Positions 8,156 to 17,125 of a DNA stretch of 35,539 bases are shown here, one piece after another (the first letter of the stretch is position 1; the number at the start of each line of letters is the position of its first letter). Source of the stretch: Streptomyces sp. TRM64462 (GTDB lineage Bacteria > Actinomycetota > Actinomycetes > Streptomycetales > Streptomycetaceae); the NCBI RefSeq assembly GCF_013362995.1, contig NZ_JABWDV010000458.1, forward strand, positions 1 through 35,539, in the 5' to 3' direction. Made by a program: the position numbers and the translations under genes. Below the pieces are notes generated by a model that searched no databases, was not told the DNA's origin, and saw nothing but the letters and a program-made list of their open reading frames with translations.

Positions 8156-9682
8156 ATGCGCACGACCACCTCCCGTGGCCTCCTCGCGGTCCTCGCCATC
8201 GCCCCGTTGCTGGCCGGCTGCTTCGCGCCGGGCGAAGGCGGCTCGGGCGCGGGAGCGCAGGGCGCGTCCGGCGGCCGGCTGCGGGTCGCTCTCGCGGTGC
8301 CCCCGGTGCAGGCACTCTCGCCGTACAGCAACGACGCCACCGTGCTGAGCAAGCTCTCCGTCGCGGAAGGACTCACCGCGCTGGACGAGAACGGCGCCGC
8401 CGCACCCGCCCTCGCGAAGTCCTGGCAGCGGAAGAACGACACCACCTGGACCTTCGAACTCCGCAAGGCCGACTTCCAGGACGGGACTGCGGTGACGGCC
8501 GCGTCCGTCGTCAACGCGCTCGACCACGCGGCCGCCGCCACGCCCAAGCCCCGCGTCCTCAGCGACGTGACCCTCACCGCCAAGGCCGAGGACGCCGACA
8601 CCGTCACGCTCACGACGAAGACGCCCGACCCGGTCCTCCCGCTGCGCCTCGCCAGTCCCGCGCTGGGCATCCTCGCCCCCAAGGCGTACGCGAAGGACGG
8701 CACCGTCAGCCCCGTCGGCACCGGAACCGGCGCCTTCGAGATCACGAAGCTCACGGGGAAGACCAAGGCCACGCTCGACCGCTACGACGGCCACTGGGGC
8801 GGCAAGGCCAAGTCGTCCGGCATCGACATCACCTGGATCTCCGACGGCGCCGCCCGCGCCAACGCCCTGCGCGGCGGCGACGTCGACATCGCCGAGTGGA
8901 TACCCACCGCACAGGCCGGGCTGCTGGCCGGGAACGCCCGCCACGAGGTGCCCTCCGTGCGGACCGACAGCCTCGTCCTCAACACGCGAAGCGGCATCTT
9001 CACCGACGCCGCCCTCCGCGCCGCCGCCCGCGAGGCCGTGGACGGTTCCGCCCTCGTCGACTCGGTGTTCGGCGGCTACGCCGACCCGGCCCAGGGCCTG
9101 TTCGGGCCCGCGGTCCCCTGGGCGGCCGGCGACCGCGTCGCGGTGACCGGCCGCGCCCAGGCCGCGACCGTGCAGCAGGTCAAGGTCAAGACCAAGGGAC
9201 GCACGCTGCGCCTGGCCACCTACACCAACCGCGCCGAACTGCCCGAGGCCGCGACCGTCCTCCAGCAGCAGCTGGAGAAGGCCGGGTTCACCGTCACGCA
9301 GGACGTGCGCGAATACACGCAGATGGAAGCCGACCTCCTCGCGGGCCGGTACGACGCGCTCGTCTTCTCCCGGGTGACGCTCCTCGACACCGGTGACGCG
9401 GTCGCGTACCTCGCGAGCGACTACACCAGCGACGGCGTCTACAACATCGCCGGACTGAAGGACACCCGCGTCGACCAGGCCATCAAGGCCGCCGCCGCGG
9501 AGGGCGACACGGCCGTCCGGCACCGGAAGACCATGCGGGCCGAAGCGGAGATCCTGCGCACGGACGCGGTCGTGCCGCTGGTCCACGAGAAGGTCGTACA
9601 GGGCGTCAGCCCCGACGTCACAGGCGTGCTGCTCGACCCCCGCGAGCGGGCGCTGATCGACGTCGACACGCGCCTGAAGTAG
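8156..9682 (+). CDS. ABC transporter substrate-binding lipoprotein, family 5 (Opp/Nik/metallophore type)
   Basis: The 508-residue protein begins with a lipoprotein signal, MRTTTSRGLLAVLAIAPLLA followed by GC, placing Cys22 at the membrane. The mature part is a family-5 solute-binding protein: VALAVPPVQALSPYSND, then LAKSWQRKNDTTWTFELRKADFQDGT, then a C-terminal lobe resembling peptide- and nickel-binding proteins. I chose ATG 8156 because AGGA at 8147–8150 precedes it and the signal peptide then starts correctly; a GTG at 8114 would add 14 poor residues. The iron box upstream suggests the ligand is a metal chelate (opine-type metallophore or siderophore) rather than nutritional peptides. The next gene, 3 nt on, is its permease. 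Confidence 0.88.
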   Translation: MRTTTSRGLLAVLAIAPLLAGCFAPGEGGSGAGAQGASGGRLRVALAVPPVQALSPYSNDATVLSKLSVAEGLTALDENGAAAPALAKSWQRKNDTTWTFELRKADFQDGTAVTAASVVNALDHAAAATPKPRVLSDVTLTAKAEDADTVTLTTKTPDPVLPLRLASPALGILAPKAYAKDGTVSPVGTGTGAFEITKLTGKTKATLDRYDGHWGGKAKSSGIDITWISDGAARANALRGGDVDIAEWIPTAQAGLLAGNARHEVPSVRTDSLVLNTRSGIFTDAALRAAAREAVDGSALVDSVFGGYADPAQGLFGPAVPWAAGDRVAVTGRAQAATVQQVKVKTKGRTLRLATYTNRAELPEAATVLQQQLEKAGFTVTQDVREYTQMEADLLAGRYDALVFSRVTLLDTGDAVAYLASDYTSDGVYNIAGLKDTRVDQAIKAAAAEGDTAVRHRKTMRAEAEILRTDAVVPLVHEKVVQGVSPDVTGVLLDPRERALIDVDTRLK

Positions 9683-9685
9683 TCG

Positions 9686-11461
9686 ATGAGCGTGACTCCG
9701 GCACGTACCGGCGCCCGCCCTGCCCGGTGGCCCACGGGCGTCGGCCGCCTCGTCGCGGGGGCCGCCCTGCTGACGGCCGTCGCCCTGCTGCCCTGGCTGT
9801 CCGGTACCGACCCGGCGCTGACGGTCCTCCGGGCCCTCTCCGCCGACCAGGACCCGACTCCTGCCCAACTGGCCGCCGTACGCGAGCAGCTGGGCCTGGA
9901 CGAAGGACCGTTCAGCCACCTCGTGCACTGGCTCGGCGGGCTGCCGCGCGGCGACGCCGGCACCTCCTGGGTGTCGGGCGAGCCGGTCCTGCCCCAGGTG
10001 GCCTCCGCCTTCGCCGTCTCCCTCACCCTGATGCTCGGCGCGCTGGCGGTCACCGTCGCGGTGGCCGCACTGGTCAGCGCCCGCACCCTGTACCTCGGCT
10101 CCCGGCGGCGGCTGCACCGGGTTCGCGCGGGCACCGGGGCCGCCGTCCTCGCCGCCCTGCCCAAGTTCCTGCTCGCCTCGCTCCTCGCCACCGTCTGCGG
10201 GGTATGGCTCGACTGGTTCCCCTCCAGCGGCTGGGAGGGACCGCAGTCGATGGTGCTGCCCGCGCTCGCCCTCGGCGTCCCGTCCGGAGCGGTGATCGGC
10301 GGGCTGCTCGACCAGGCGCTGCCCGCCGCCTTCAACGAGCCCTGGGCGCGCACCTGGTGCGCCTACGGATTCCCCTCCGGCCTCACCGCCCGGAACGCGC
10401 TGCGCCGTACGCTGGCCGGTGTACTCCCGCAGCTCCTGCCGACCGTCGTCGCCCTGGTCGGCGGCGCGGTCGCGGTGGAGAAGATCTTCAACATCCCGGG
10501 GCTCGGCCGGCTCGCCCTGGACGCCGCCATGGCCCAGGACCTCCCGCCGCTGCAGACGGCGACGCTGTTCCTGGTCCTGCTCGGCGTCACCGCCGGCCGC
10601 CTCCTGCAGGCCCTGCGCCATGCCCTGCTCGGCCCCGCCCTGCGCGACGGCGCGCTGGCCACCCTGCACCAGCCGGCCCTCCCGCGACGGCGCTCCCCCC
10701 GCCGGGTCGCCGCACTCTGCGCCGCCGCCCTGCTCACCCTGGTCGTGGCAGGACTGCTGCGCGATCCCCTGCACGTGGACACGGCCGCCCGGCTGATGCC
10801 GCCGTCCGCCGCGCACCCGCTCGGTACGGACTCCCTCGGCCGTGACCTGCTGGCCCGGCTCGGCCACGGGGCGCTGCGCACGGCCGGTGTGGCCCTCGCG
10901 GTGACCGCGGTCAGCGCCGCCGCCGGGCTGCTCGTCGGCCTGACGGCGCGGGTCGGCGCGGGCCTGACCGAGGTGGCGTCCACGCTGCCGGCCGTCCTCG
11001 CGGGACTGCTGACGACCGCGGTGACCGGCCCCTCCGTGTGGGGTGCCGCGTGCGCGGTCTGCCTGGTGGCCTGGACGCCGTACGCCGCCCAGGCCGCCGC
11101 GTTGCTGGAGGAGGAACGGGCGAGCGGTCACCTGCTCGCGTCGGTCTCCTTCGGCGCCGGCCCGCGGTATCTGCTGCGCCACCACCTGCTGCCCGCGGTC
11201 CTGCCCGCGCTCCTGCGCAACGCCCTGCTGCGGCTGCCCACCACGGTCCTCGTCCTGGCCTCCCTCGGCTTCCTGGGCCTGGGCGAGCAGCCGCCCACCC
11301 CGGAGTGGGGGCGCCTGCTGTCGGAGAACCAGCCGTACGGGGAACTGGCGCCCTGGACCGTCCTCGCCCCGGCCGGCGCGCTCGTCCTGCTGTCGGTTCT
11401 CGCCGTGTCCGCCACACCGTCGGGACGGAGCGGTACGCGCCGGTCAGGCGCGGCCTCCTGA
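9686..11461 (+). CDS. Fused OppB–OppC-type ABC permease
   Basis: One 591-residue chain holds two binding-protein-dependent permease halves. The first (residues about 20–310) has DppB-like features: LGLDEGPFSHLVHWLGGLPRGD near the N-terminus and AVAVEKIFNIPGLGRLALDA before the end of the half. The second (about 340–590) is OppC-like, with HPLGTDSLGRDLLARL and LASLGFLGLGEQPPTPEWG. Each half has about five or six hydrophobic segments. Peptide and nickel transporters normally use two separate permeases, so this is a fusion. No OppD/OppF-type ATPase follows; the operon ends at a terminator. The energy-coupling subunit must come from elsewhere or has been lost. Confidence 0.87.
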   Translation: MSVTPARTGARPARWPTGVGRLVAGAALLTAVALLPWLSGTDPALTVLRALSADQDPTPAQLAAVREQLGLDEGPFSHLVHWLGGLPRGDAGTSWVSGEPVLPQVASAFAVSLTLMLGALAVTVAVAALVSARTLYLGSRRRLHRVRAGTGAAVLAALPKFLLASLLATVCGVWLDWFPSSGWEGPQSMVLPALALGVPSGAVIGGLLDQALPAAFNEPWARTWCAYGFPSGLTARNALRRTLAGVLPQLLPTVVALVGGAVAVEKIFNIPGLGRLALDAAMAQDLPPLQTATLFLVLLGVTAGRLLQALRHALLGPALRDGALATLHQPALPRRRSPRRVAALCAAALLTLVVAGLLRDPLHVDTAARLMPPSAAHPLGTDSLGRDLLARLGHGALRTAGVALAVTAVSAAAGLLVGLTARVGAGLTEVASTLPAVLAGLLTTAVTGPSVWGAACAVCLVAWTPYAAQAAALLEEERASGHLLASVSFGAGPRYLLRHHLLPAVLPALLRNALLRLPTTVLVLASLGFLGLGEQPPTPEWGRLLSENQPYGELAPWTVLAPAGALVLLSVLAVSATPSGRSGTRRSGAAS

Positions 11462-11464
11462 ACG

Positions 11465-11501
11465 GAGGGCGTGCCGCCCGATCGCTCGGGGGCACGCCCT
11501 C
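11465..11501. terminator. Bidirectional hairpin between the permease and the subtilase
   Basis: An 11-bp perfect stem (11465–11475 with 11491–11501) begins 3 nt after the permease stop and ends 16 nt before the stop of the convergent protease gene. It can serve both transcripts. Confidence 0.8.
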
Positions 11502-11517
11502 GGTGTACGGCTTCCGG

Positions 11518-12717
11518 TCAGAAGAGCGAGTACAGCAGCTTGTTCGGTGAGCCGCTGCCGGCGCTCTGGACGACGCCGGTGGTGGCGTTGGCGCTCAGGG
11601 CGTCACCGACCTGCGCCGGGGTGGCCGAGGGGTGGTCGGCCAGGTACAGCGCGGCGGCGCCTGCGACGTGCGGGCTCGCCATGGACGTGCCGCTGATGGT
11701 GGTGGTGGCGTCGTCGCCGGTGCTCCAGGCCGAGGTGATGCCCACACCGGGCGCGAAGATGTCCAGGCAGGTGCCGTAGTTGGACCAGGACGCCTTCGTG
11801 TCGGTCTTGTCGGTCGCGCCGACCGTGAGGGCCTCGGGGACGCGGGCGGGGGAGTACTTGCAGGCGTCCTGGGCCCGGCCGCCCTGGTTGCCGTTGCCCG
11901 CGGCCACGGCGTAGGTGACGCCGGAGGTGATGGAGTTCTGCACGGCGGCGTCGAGGGTGGAGTTGGCGCCGCCGCCGAGGCTCATGTTCGCCACGGCCGG
12001 CTTGACGGCGTTGGCGGTCACCCAGTCCACGCCGGCGACGACACCGGAGATGGTGCCCGAGCCGTTGCAGTCGAGGACGCGGACGCCGACGATCGAGGCG
12101 GCCTTGGCGACACCGTAGGTCGATCCGGCGGCGGTTCCGGCGACGTGGGTGCCGTGGCCGTTGCAGTCCTCGCCGTTCTGGCCGTCTCCGATCGTGTCCG
12201 TACCGATGCTCGCCCGGCCGCCGAACTCGCTGTGGCTGACGCGGACGCCGGTGTCGATGACGTACACGCGGACACCGGACGCCGTGGTGTTGTACGTGTA
12301 CGAGCCGTCGAGCGGAAGCTGTCGCTGGTCGATGCGGTCGAGGCCCCAGGTGGCGTTCGACTGGGTGGTGTTGATGCGGACCCGGGAGTCCTGCTCGACG
12401 TAGGCGACGCGGGGATCGGCGGCGAGCCGGTGCGCCTGGGCGGCGGTGGTCCTCGCCGCGAAGCCGCGGACCGAGGAGCGGTACACATGGGTGACGTCGG
12501 CGTCGTGCGCGGCGGCGAGGTCGCGCGCCGCGGCGTCGACGGACGCCTTGGGCGTGTCCTTGAGGACCACGATCCAGCCGTCGGATATCGCGGTGGCCGC
12601 GGGGGCGAGGCGGACGTCCGGAGTGGGCGCCGCGGACGCGGGGGAGGCCGCGAGAAGTCCTGCGGCGAGAGCGGTGGCGGAAATGAGCGCGCGGAGTGGT
12701 CGCGCGGGGGATCTCAT
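11518..12717 (-). CDS. Secreted S8 subtilisin-family serine protease (proteinase K/aqualysin type)
   Basis: The 399-residue preproenzyme has a Sec signal peptide ending near ASA-AP (residue about 30), an inhibitor-I9 propeptide ([10 protein letters not shown]… to RVAYVEQD, about 47–110) and a peptidase S8 domain. The catalytic triad is Asp155 in VIDTGV, His188 in NGHGTHVAG and Ser345 in [11 protein letters not shown]. The WGLDRIDQ linker and several cysteines are typical of proteinase-K-like enzymes. No C-terminal extra domain is present; it ends soon after the catalytic core. The ATG start has a weak AAAGG about 12 nt upstream. It stands alone between two iron-regulated importers on the other strand, with no obvious functional link. 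Confidence 0.96.
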   Translation of the reverse strand: MRSPARPLRALISATALAAGLLAASPASAAPTPDVRLAPAATAISDGWIVVLKDTPKASVDAAARDLAAAHDADVTHVYRSSVRGFAARTTAAQAHRLAADPRVAYVEQDSRVRINTTQSNATWGLDRIDQRQLPLDGSYTYNTTASGVRVYVIDTGVRVSHSEFGGRASIGTDTIGDGQNGEDCNGHGTHVAGTAAGSTYGVAKAASIVGVRVLDCNGSGTISGVVAGVDWVTANAVKPAVANMSLGGGANSTLDAAVQNSITSGVTYAVAAGNGNQGGRAQDACKYSPARVPEALTVGATDKTDTKASWSNYGTCLDIFAPGVGITSAWSTGDDATTTISGTSMASPHVAGAAALYLADHPSATPAQVGDALSANATTGVVQSAGSGSPNKLLYSLF

Positions 12718-12936
12718 CGGTCAACCAGACCTTTCGTTGTCCGGGTTACGGGCAATGACGGGCCGTGCGGTGTGCAGCCGCCCGGGGTCTCCGGGTGGCT
12801 CCGGTCGACGGGTGGTCAGGCCGTTCACCGGTGGTGCGCGCCGATGCACCGCCGGCACGGTGTGTCCGGTGGGGCGGGGCGCGGCCGCAACCTTGGCATG
12901 GTCACTTCATGCGGGGCAAGGGGTGTGGACCGATCC

Positions 12937-12962
12937 GGAGCGACTTGGAGCGCTCCGGAGCG
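12937..12962. repeat. Three GGAGCG repeats at exact 10-bp spacing, with a 12-bp palindrome
   Basis: GGAGCG occurs at 12937, 12947 and 12957, so each copy faces the same side of the helix. CGCTCCGGAGCG at 12951–12962 is also a perfect palindrome. Such phasing is typical of cooperative protein binding. It lies about 110 bp before the iron box and about 220 bp from the protease start. Confidence 0.5.
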
Positions 12963-13069
12963 ATCCGCGCCGGAAGTCGTGCGCGAAGGCGCAGCGTGTG
13001 CCGGGATGCGTTGCGGGCTTGGCGGGATTTCGACTTGCGTCCGACCGATGGGGCCATTTCGGCTTTGGA

Positions 13070-13088
13070 TTAGGTTAGGCTAACCTCT
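13070..13088. promoter_or_regulatory. Iron box overlapping the start region of the siderophore importer
   Basis: TTAGGTTAGGCTAACCTCT matches 17 of 19 positions of the iron-box consensus. It ends only 5 nt before the GTG at 13094, and TAGGTT or TAGGCT within it could be the -10 element. The transcript would then be leaderless or nearly so. Confidence 0.9.
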
Positions 13089-13093
13089 GCTGC

Positions 13094-13954
13094 GTGCAAG
13101 CTGCTGAAGAGACCTCCGCGGCCGCCCGGCCCCGCGGTCATGAACTCTCGGCCACGGGCGTCACCGTGGCGTACGAAGGCGTCGACGTCGTCCACGACGC
13201 CTCGATGACGCTGCGGCCCGGCCATGTGACCGTCCTGGTCGGACCGAACGGCAGCGGCAAGTCGACGCTCCTGCGCACGATCGCACGTCTGCAGCGGCCC
13301 AGGACCGCCGCACTCGTCATCGACGCCGACACCGACGGCCTCGCGCTGAGCCCCCGTGAGTTCTCACGCCGCGTGGCCCTGCTGACGCAGGGGCGGCCCA
13401 CGCCCAGCGGGCTGACCGTTCGCGACGTCGTCGAGTTCGGCCGCTACCCGTACCGGGGCCGCTGGGGCAAGGCCGACCCGGACGGCCCCGCCGCGGTGGA
13501 CCGCGCACTCGCCCTGACGGGCGTCGCGGAACTCGCCGACCGGGGAGCCGAACACCTCTCGGGCGGGCAGCTCCAGCGGGTCTGGCTCGCCGGCTGCCTC
13601 GCACAGGAGACCGGCGTACTCCTCCTCGACGAGCCGACCACCTACCTGGACCTGCGCTATCAGGTCGAACTCCTCGACCTCATGCGCGATCTGGCGGACG
13701 ACCACGGCATCGCCGTGGGCGCCGTCCTGCACGACCTCGACCAGGCCGCGGCCGTCGCCGACCGGATCGTCCTGCTCCACGCGGGAAGGATCGTCGCCGA
13801 CGGCCTCCCCGAGGACGTGCTGACGGCGGAGCGGCTGACCGACACGTACGGCATCCGCGTCGACGTCGACACCGACCCCCTCACCGGCCGACTGCGCACC
13901 CGCGCGATCGGCCGGCACCACACGCGAAGCGAAAGGCTCAGTACCCCCTCATGA
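13094..13954 (+). CDS. Iron–siderophore ABC transporter ATPase (FecE/FepC type)
   Basis: The 286-residue protein is a complete ABC ATPase: Walker A GPNGSGKST (residues 50–58), a Q-loop in ALLTQGRPTPSGLTV, signature LSGGQLQRVWLAGCLAQ, Walker B VLLLDEPTTYLD and the H-loop in VLHDLDQAAAVADRI. The pattern (DLRYQVELLDL, then a C-terminal ADGLPEDVLTAE) is that of FepC/FhuC-like ferric-siderophore importers. The GTG start is the first after the iron box and has no visible Shine–Dalgarno, consistent with a leaderless message. It overlaps the binding-protein gene by ATGA and forms one operon with it and the fused permease. Confidence 0.95.
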   Translation: MQAAEETSAAARPRGHELSATGVTVAYEGVDVVHDASMTLRPGHVTVLVGPNGSGKSTLLRTIARLQRPRTAALVIDADTDGLALSPREFSRRVALLTQGRPTPSGLTVRDVVEFGRYPYRGRWGKADPDGPAAVDRALALTGVAELADRGAEHLSGGQLQRVWLAGCLAQETGVLLLDEPTTYLDLRYQVELLDLMRDLADDHGIAVGAVLHDLDQAAAVADRIVLLHAGRIVADGLPEDVLTAERLTDTYGIRVDVDTDPLTGRLRTRAIGRHHTRSERLSTPS

Positions 13955-14934
13955 GACGCCTCCTCCTCACCGCGGCGGCCGCCACCGCCGCGGCCCTCAC
14001 CCTGACCGCCTGCGGGACGACCGAGCCCGCCGCCGACGACAAGGCGAAGAAGACCGCCGAGAAGATCACCCTCACCGACGCCTCCGGCAAGGACGTCGTA
14101 CTGAACGGCCCCGCCAAGAAGGTCGTCGGCACCGAGTGGCACGAGGTCGAGCTGCTGGTCTCGCTGGGCGTCGACCCCGTCGGCGTCGCCGACGTCAAGG
14201 GTTACAAGACCTGGGACTCCGCGGTCCCGCTGAGGAACGAGCCGAAGGACATCGGCACCCGCGGTGAGCCGAGCATGGACACCATCGCCGCACTGAAGCC
14301 GGACCTCATCGTCGCCAGCACCGACCTGCCCCCGGCCGCCGTCAAGCAGCTGCGCGACGTCGCCCCGGTGGTGGAGGTCAAGTCCGCCGACGCGGCCGAC
14401 CCGATCGGCCAGATGACGAAGAACCTCGACCTGCTCGCCCAGGCCACCGGTACCACCGAGAGGGCCACCGAGCTCAAGAAGACGTTCGAGGCCAAGATCG
14501 AGGAGGGCAAGAAGGCCCTCGCCGGCGCCGGCCTCGCCGGCGCGAAGGTCGCGTTCGCCGACGGCTACGTGGTCTCCAACCAGGCCTCCATCCGCCCCTT
14601 CACCAGCGGTTCGCTCATCGGCGCTGTCAACGAGCGGCTCGGCCTGAAGAACGACTGGACGGTCAAGGGCGACCCGGCATACGGCCTCGGCACGACCGAC
14701 GTCGAGGGCCTGACCAAGCTGAGCGCCGACGTGCACTTCGCCTACATCGGCAACGCGGGCGACAAGAACAGCACCCCGTTCACCGGCGTGCTCGCCAAGG
14801 ACAAGGTGTGGACCTCGCTGCCGTTCGTGAAGAAGGGCAATGTCCACCGCCTGCCCGACGGCATCTGGATGTTCGGCGGTCCCGAGTCGATGAACAAGTA
14901 CATCGACTCGATCATCGCCCTGACGAAGAAGTAG
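13951..14934 (+). CDS. Iron–siderophore-binding lipoprotein (FecB/FatB type)
   Basis: The 327-residue protein starts with a lipoprotein signal ending LTLTAC, so Cys21 is the lipidated residue. The mature part is a class-III (helical-backbone) periplasmic-binding fold with VTLTDASGKDVVLNGP-like entry, the KPDLIVAS strand, a long alpha-helical linker, and a C-terminal lobe ending MNKYIDSIIALTKK. It would capture a ferric siderophore outside the membrane and pass it to the permease. Its ATG overlaps the ATPase stop, and the permease follows after 4 nt. Which siderophore it binds cannot be told; no siderophore biosynthesis gene is in the window. Confidence 0.92.
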   Translation: MRRLLLTAAAATAAALTLTACGTTEPAADDKAKKTAEKITLTDASGKDVVLNGPAKKVVGTEWHEVELLVSLGVDPVGVADVKGYKTWDSAVPLRNEPKDIGTRGEPSMDTIAALKPDLIVASTDLPPAAVKQLRDVAPVVEVKSADAADPIGQMTKNLDLLAQATGTTERATELKKTFEAKIEEGKKALAGAGLAGAKVAFADGYVVSNQASIRPFTSGSLIGAVNERLGLKNDWTVKGDPAYGLGTTDVEGLTKLSADVHFAYIGNAGDKNSTPFTGVLAKDKVWTSLPFVKKGNVHRLPDGIWMFGGPESMNKYIDSIIALTKK

Positions 14935-14938
14935 CACC

Positions 14939-17005
14939 ATGGCCGTCACCGCGACAACCCCCGCCACCCGTCCGTCGCCGGCCACGTCCCGGACGGGCGC
15001 GGCCGCGGTGACGGCCGCCCTGGTCCTGCTGGTCGCCGCCCTCGCGCTGGTCGACCTCACCCAGGGCACGGCCGCGGTCGGCGCCCCCGAGGTCTGGAAG
15101 GCGCTCACCGGCCGGGCCGACCCCGCCGACGCGTCCGTCGTCGTCGCCTCGCGGCTGCCGCGCATGGCCGCCGGGCTGCTCGTCGGCGTCGTGCTCGGCA
15201 TGGCGGGCGCCGCCCTGCAGGCGGTCAGCCGCAACGTCCTCGCGTCGCCCGACACCCTCGCCGTCAACGCCGGCTCGTACCTGGCCCTCGGGCTGGCCGC
15301 CGCCACCGGCGTCTCGCTGCCGCTGCTCGCGTCCTCCGGCGTCGCGTTCGCCGGCGGCCTCGCGGCGGCCGCCGTCGTGCTCGGGCTGTCCGGCCTGGGC
15401 GCCGGCACGGTCCGGCTCGTCCTCGCGGGCAGCGCCCTCACCCTCGGCCTCATCGCCGTCACCGAGGGGCTGCTCCTGCTGTTCCCCCAGCAGACCCAGG
15501 GCCTCTACGCGTGGAACCAGGGGAGCATCTCCCAGAACGGGTTCGACGGCGTGCTCCAGATGGCGCCCGTCGGGCTCGCCGGCCTCGCCGGGCTGCTGCT
15601 CATCGCCCGCCGCGTCGACGCCCTGGCCCTCGGCGAGGACGCCGCCCGCGGCCTCGGCGTCCCCGTCCGCGCCACCCGCGTCACCGCCGTCGTGCTCTCG
15701 GCCCTGCTCTCCACGGCGGCCGTCACCCTCGCCGGACCGATCGGCTTCGTCGGCCTGTGCGCCCCCGCCCTCGTCCGGCCCCTCACCCGCAGGTTCCGCG
15801 CGTTCACCCGCACCCGGGCGAGCGTTCCGACGGCCGGCCTGGCCGGTGCGGCGCTCGTCCTCGGCTCGGACGTACTGCTGCGCGCCGTCGTGCCGGCGGA
15901 CGTCGCGGTCGCCGTGCCGACCGGCGTCGTCACCAGCCTCGCCGGCGCCGTCTTCCTGATCGTGATGGCGACGAGGGTGCGGGACACTGCCGGTGCCGCC
16001 GCCTCCGACCGGCTGCGCATCCGGAGCAGGGCCGTCTTCCTCACCACCGCGGCCGTCCTGGCCGCCGTGCTCGTCGGCGTGACGATCGCCGCCGTCCTGC
16101 TCGGCGACGCCACACTGCTCCTGGGCGACGTGATGAACTGGGCCCAGGGCCGCGCCGGGCAGACCATCACCTTCGTCCTCGACACCCGCGTGCCGCGCGT
16201 CCTCGCCGCCCTCCTCGCGGGCGCGGCACTCGCCCTGGCCGGGACGCTCGTCCAGGCCGTGACCCGCAATCCGCTCGCCGAACCCGGTGTCCTGGGCGTC
16301 TCCGGCGGGGCCGCGCTCGGCGCCGTCCTCCTGGTCACGACCGTGCCCCTGGCGGGCCCCTGGGGCGTGGCCGGTGCGGCCTTCGCGGGCGCCGCGACCA
16401 GCTCCGTCCTCGTCTTCGGGCTCGCCGCGCGGGGCGGGTTCCAGCAGAACCGTCTCGTCCTCGTCGGCTTCGGTGTCGCCACCGGGGCATCCGCCCTGAT
16501 CAGTCTGCTCATCATCCTCACCGACCCCTTCAACGCGACGAAGGCGCTCACCTGGCTGTCGGGCTCCACCTACGGCCGGACCCTCCCGGACGTGGTGCCC
16601 CTCGCGGCGGTGCTCGCCGTCGGCGTGACCCTCGCGGTGACGCGGCGCACGGAACTCGACCTGGTGTCACTGGACGAGGACACCCCGCGGCTCCTCGGAC
16701 TCGACCCGGGACGCAGCCGCCTCGGCTTCCTCGTCCTGAGCGTCCTGCTCAGCGCCACCGCCGTGGCCGCCGCCGGCACGATCGGCTTCGTGGGACTCGT
16801 CGCACCGCACGCGGCCCGGGCCCTGGTGGGCCGGCAGCACGCCCGGGTCGTGCCGGTCGCGGTACTCCTCGGCGCCCTCCTCGTCTGCACGGCGGACCTG
16901 GTGGGCCGCACCGTGATCGCACCCGCCCAGCTCGGCGCCGGCCTCATGACCGCCGTGATCGGCACGCCGTACTTTCTCCACCTCCTGGTACGCAGCCGCC
17001 GGTAG
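14939..17005 (+). CDS. Fused FecCD-type siderophore permease (two domains in one chain)
   Basis: The 688-residue protein contains two FecCD/BtuC permease domains, roughly residues 15–345 and 365–685. Each has about ten hydrophobic segments and the family signatures: LPRMAAGLLVGVVLGMAGAALQ then GPIGFVGLCAPALVRPL in the first, and VPRVLAALLAGAALALAGTLVQ then GTIGFVGLVAPHAARALVG in the second. FhuB shows the same fused design. The GxxGFVGL segments are the coupling helices that contact the ATPase. The gene starts 4 nt after the lipoprotein stop, so the operon encodes a complete importer. No terminator is obvious before the zinc genes 120 nt later. Confidence 0.95.
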   Translation: MAVTATTPATRPSPATSRTGAAAVTAALVLLVAALALVDLTQGTAAVGAPEVWKALTGRADPADASVVVASRLPRMAAGLLVGVVLGMAGAALQAVSRNVLASPDTLAVNAGSYLALGLAAATGVSLPLLASSGVAFAGGLAAAAVVLGLSGLGAGTVRLVLAGSALTLGLIAVTEGLLLLFPQQTQGLYAWNQGSISQNGFDGVLQMAPVGLAGLAGLLLIARRVDALALGEDAARGLGVPVRATRVTAVVLSALLSTAAVTLAGPIGFVGLCAPALVRPLTRRFRAFTRTRASVPTAGLAGAALVLGSDVLLRAVVPADVAVAVPTGVVTSLAGAVFLIVMATRVRDTAGAAASDRLRIRSRAVFLTTAAVLAAVLVGVTIAAVLLGDATLLLGDVMNWAQGRAGQTITFVLDTRVPRVLAALLAGAALALAGTLVQAVTRNPLAEPGVLGVSGGAALGAVLLVTTVPLAGPWGVAGAAFAGAATSSVLVFGLAARGGFQQNRLVLVGFGVATGASALISLLIILTDPFNATKALTWLSGSTYGRTLPDVVPLAAVLAVGVTLAVTRRTELDLVSLDEDTPRLLGLDPGRSRLGFLVLSVLLSATAVAAAGTIGFVGLVAPHAARALVGRQHARVVPVAVLLGALLVCTADLVGRTVIAPAQLGAGLMTAVIGTPYFLHLLVRSRR

Positions 17006-17086
17006 CGCACGCGCGTCCGCGAGGAAGCCGCCCGCGGTACCGCGCGCTCCGGTGGAAGGCCCGCGCCGACAGCGGGACAATTCATG

Positions 17087-17101
17087 TGATAACCGTTTCG
17101 G
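17087..17101. promoter_or_regulatory. Candidate Zur-type operator upstream of the zinc importer
   Basis: TGATAACCGTTTCGG resembles one good half and one weak half of the actinobacterial Zur box (TGAAAAT-like inverted repeats). It lies 24 nt before the start of the ZnuA-like gene, where Zur sites are expected. The match is imperfect. Confidence 0.35.
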
Positions 17102-17125
17102 TTTCGCCTTGCGGGAGGACCGCTC

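Larger units (their letters stand above)
12718..13093. other. Divergent intergenic region between protease and siderophore-importer genes
   Basis: This 376-nt region must hold the protease promoter (minus strand) and the importer promoter (plus strand). I see an iron box at its right end, a set of phased GGAGCG repeats at 12937–12962, and no convincing gene. The rightward open frames here have no ribosome site or recognisable product. Confidence 0.6.

Noticed and set aside
8075..11185. Minus-strand open frame of more than 1000 codons
   Set aside because: Its Gly/Arg/Gln-rich translation follows the codon pattern of the lipoprotein and permease genes on the other strand; no recognisable domain or start signal.
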